A stretch of 23,248 nucleotides of DNA from a virus: positions 1 to 23,248 of IMG/VR virus record IMGVR_UViG_3300033145_002464; one strand, 5' to 3'. A model generated the notes under the pieces. That model had not been told where the DNA came from, ran no database searches, and saw nothing but the letters and a program-made list of their open reading frames with translations. This document shows positions 21,670 to 23,248 of the stretch, in pieces; position 1 is the stretch's first letter, and each line of letters begins with the position of its first letter. The translations under genes were made by a program, and so were the position numbers.

Positions 21670-22203
21670 ATGAAAAAAGTTATATTATTATTTATTATAG
21701 GGGCTATTTTAATATTATTAACTGGCTGTGGAATTTTTAACCTTAATGGCTGGATTTGTCCTGATGATGGAGAATTCCTTGCAGTTATTGAGGAATTAGA
21801 CACACCACAAAAAATCGGGGATTATATGCTGGAAAACTTTACTTATGAAGCACACAATTTTTATGCACCTGACCCCTATACTTTATGGAAAACAAAAAAA
21901 GGCGACTGCAATGATTTTAGTGCTTTTGGGGTCTTTGTCGCTAATTATCACGGATATGAAACCTATCAAATAGAGATATTTTATAGGGGAACTATTTATT
22001 CCCATCGTATAGCAATTTATGTAGAAGAAGGAATGTCTTTTACCGACAATGGATATTATTTTAATAATTGGGGAAATTGGTTTAATACATTTAAAGAAAT
22101 TGTAGATTTTGATTGTAGCGAACTTCCTGATAATTTGACATTGAAAAAATATATCGTTTATAATTACTGGAATAACATCGTAGAAACAGTATATAATAAT
22201 TAA
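21670..22203 (+). CDS. lipoprotein with transglutaminase-like cysteine protease fold
   Basis: The ATG follows AAGGGGTGAAAG. Residues 1-19 are a lipoprotein signal (MKKVILLFIIGAILILLTGC), with lipobox LTGC and mature Cys20. The mature part has the layout of a transglutaminase-like enzyme: an N-terminal helical stretch, WKTKKGDCNDFSAFGVFVA with nucleophile Cys80, YSHRIAIYV with His112, and a possible third residue Asp126 in SFTDNGYYF. The predicted place is the outer face of a bacterial membrane. A lipoprotein is not a normal virion part, so it probably alters the infected or lysogenic cell, for example by superinfection exclusion, or acts on wall peptides. The gene ends just before a strong terminator. 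Confidence 0.75.
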   Translation: MKKVILLFIIGAILILLTGCGIFNLNGWICPDDGEFLAVIEELDTPQKIGDYMLENFTYEAHNFYAPDPYTLWKTKKGDCNDFSAFGVFVANYHGYETYQIEIFYRGTIYSHRIAIYVEEGMSFTDNGYYFNNWGNWFNTFKEIVDFDCSELPDNLTLKKYIVYNYWNNIVETVYNN

Positions 22204-22245
22204 GTAATTAATTTCTAAAAACTAAATATAATTAGTAGAGCACCC

Positions 22246-22297
22246 AGAGTGCCATTTAAAATATTTTAACCGATATTTTGATGGCACTTTTTATTTT
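22246..22297 (+). terminator. Rho-independent terminator
   Basis: AGTGCCAT (22248-22255) pairs with ATGGCACT (22281-22288). The stem continues inward, with a small bulge, through AAAATAT/ATATTTT (22258-22264 with 22273-22279) to an 8-base loop. The 3' side runs into TTTTTATTTT. It lies after the lipoprotein gene and ends the tail/lipoprotein transcript. Confidence 0.85.
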
Positions 22298-22316
22298 ATA
22301 GGGAAGGAGAGAAATA

Positions 22317-22475
22317 ATGGAAGAATTAATAAAGAAAATTGAACAGATATTGAACCAGTTTACCCAAGAAGAACTGGGGAATAGACTATCGCAATTCGCC
22401 ATGTTGAGTCTCAAGGAAATGATAATGAATGAATTGAAAAATTACAAACCGATTAAATCGACCAAAGAAAATTAA
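22317..22475 (+). CDS. small helical protein (52 aa)
   Basis: The ribosome binding site GGGAAGGAGAG precedes ATG 22317. The product, which begins MEELIKKIEQILNQF, has heptad-like hydrophobic spacing and is predicted to be one or two amphipathic helices. There is no membrane segment and no cysteine. It starts 20 bases after the terminator and is followed 17 bases later by the fibre gene with its own ribosome binding site. Its role is unknown; a small assembly factor or regulator is possible. Confidence 0.55.
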   Translation: MEELIKKIEQILNQFTQEELGNRLSQFAMLSLKEMIMNELKNYKPIKSTKEN

Positions 22476-22492
22476 TAAGGAAGTGATTTTAT

Positions 22493-23248
22493 ATGTTTAA
22501 GAATAGAAAATTATTAGGGATACTACTATCAATAATTATGGTAATGGCTTTTAGTATTGGCGGCTATGCTTCTTATTACAAATACACTCAAGAAAGCGGG
22601 GCGAACTTTTATGTAGGCATTGAGGATAAAGCAGACGCACTCGAAGATACTAATGAAATGAGGCAAATACTTGATGACCTTGGCAACCTTTTAGGGCATA
22701 GCAAGCGTGATGATTTGTATCCTGCTGATGGCACGACTGGCGGAACATTATCCCCAACTATAATAGGCGGTACTATTACAGGAATAACAGACTTAACCGT
22801 TGCAGATGGTGGAACTGGGGCTTCTACCGCTTCGGGAGCAAGAACTAATTTAGAGCTTGTTTATGGCACGGATGTACAGGCGTATGACGCTGGTTTATTA
22901 AGTATTGCTGGGTTAACTTATGTATCCCCCTCATTCTTAAAATTAACCGCTAACGATACCTATGCAGTTAGGACTTTAACTGAAACTAAAACTGACCTTG
23001 ACGTTGACGACCTCGAAAATGTAACTAATTCTCTGGATAGTGCTGGAGTTATTACTGGGGGAGAAATAGCCGAAGGAACTAATGCTGGGACATTTAAGGT
23101 AATAGCTATAACAGAAGCATATCTCCGCACATCCGCAAGTGCCACAGCTCCCTTAGTATCGGTTACTCTTTCTGAACAAGATAATCAAACGATTACTGCT
23201 GTTGACACAGTCTATTATATAATATTAAATTATGGCACACCTTGCACA
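22493..23248 (+). CDS. tail fibre-like protein with signal peptide (partial, runs off the right edge)
   Basis: ATG 22493 follows AAGGAAGTGAT and the frame stays open for 252 codons to the edge. Residues 1-27 look like a Sec signal peptide or N-terminal anchor: basic MFKNRK, a hydrophobic core (LLGILLSIIMVMAFSIGG) and YAS. A charged helical stretch follows (EDKADALEDTNEMRQILDDL), probably a trimeric coiled coil. Then comes a Thr/Gly-rich segment with the phage tail repeat VADGGTGASTASGARTNL and YDAGLLSIAGLT, as in many tail fibres. Later sequence is beta-rich. A secretion signal on a fibre is unexpected, since virions assemble in the cytoplasm. Either the N-terminus is not cleaved or the protein is displayed by the host cell. 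Confidence 0.72.
   Translation, partial: MFKNRKLLGILLSIIMVMAFSIGGYASYYKYTQESGANFYVGIEDKADALEDTNEMRQILDDLGNLLGHSKRDDLYPADGTTGGTLSPTIIGGTITGITDLTVADGGTGASTASGARTNLELVYGTDVQAYDAGLLSIAGLTYVSPSFLKLTANDTYAVRTLTETKTDLDVDDLENVTNSLDSAGVITGGEIAEGTNAGTFKVIAITEAYLRTSASATAPLVSVTLSEQDNQTITAVDTVYYIILNYGTPCT

Noticed and set aside
22227-22232. TATAAT as a -10 box for the small helical protein and fibre genes
   Set aside because: The bases at the expected -35 position (GTAATT) do not match and there is no extended -10 TG. Transcripts from it would meet the terminator at once.
1-23248. tRNA or rRNA genes and an attachment site
   Set aside because: I saw no cloverleaf with a TTCGA-type T loop, no rRNA-like sequence and no integrase-associated repeat. 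Subtle cases need a tRNA scan.

Overview
The window is a piece of a tailed double-stranded DNA phage or prophage (Caudoviricetes, siphovirus-like). Every gene I can support lies on the + strand, with gaps of at most about 115 bases. The DNA is AT-rich, Shine-Dalgarno sequences are strong (GGAGG, GAGGTGAT), and TTG and GTG starts occur. This suggests a low-GC anaerobic host such as a Firmicutes-like bacterium or an AT-rich candidate phylum, but no host gene is present to prove it. No integrase, repressor, endolysin or recognisable holin is visible, so lifestyle and lysis cannot be judged.

Region 1 (1-3007) is a string of small accessory genes. Recognisable members are a VRR-NUC nuclease, a Com-like zinc ribbon protein and a beta-class DNA methyltransferase. 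The others are unrecognised, including a small membrane protein and two genes too short for ordinary ORF calling. Short repeats at gene junctions suggest this part is assembled by recombination.

Region 2 (3010-6519) is the packaging module: a free-standing homing endonuclease, the terminase small subunit and the terminase large subunit. The large subunit is split in its Walker A loop by a 353-residue intein. The intein begins with Leu rather than Cys or Ser but carries the Trp/Cys/Thr signature of class 3 inteins, plus a LAGLIDADG endonuclease.

Region 3 (6530-13676) begins with a near-consensus promoter and encodes a Mu-like head. In order: portal fused to an F-like minor head protein; ChaB-like/protease/zinc ribbon/scaffold protein with an internal start for the scaffold; decoration protein; major capsid protein; a head-fibre-like protein; and connector and tail-completion proteins.

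Region 4 (13676-21650) is a non-contractile tail module: tail tube protein with an inserted jelly-roll-like domain, tail assembly chaperone with a predicted -1 frameshift extension, tape measure protein, a large tail hub/fibre protein and an unknown protein. A terminator-like hairpin overlaps the end of the frameshifted chaperone frame just before the tape measure gene. This suggests that frameshifting could control transcription of the rest of the tail operon.

Region 5 (21670-23248) holds a lipoprotein with a transglutaminase-like fold, a strong terminator, a 52-residue helical protein and the start of a tail fibre that unusually carries a signal peptide and runs off the window.
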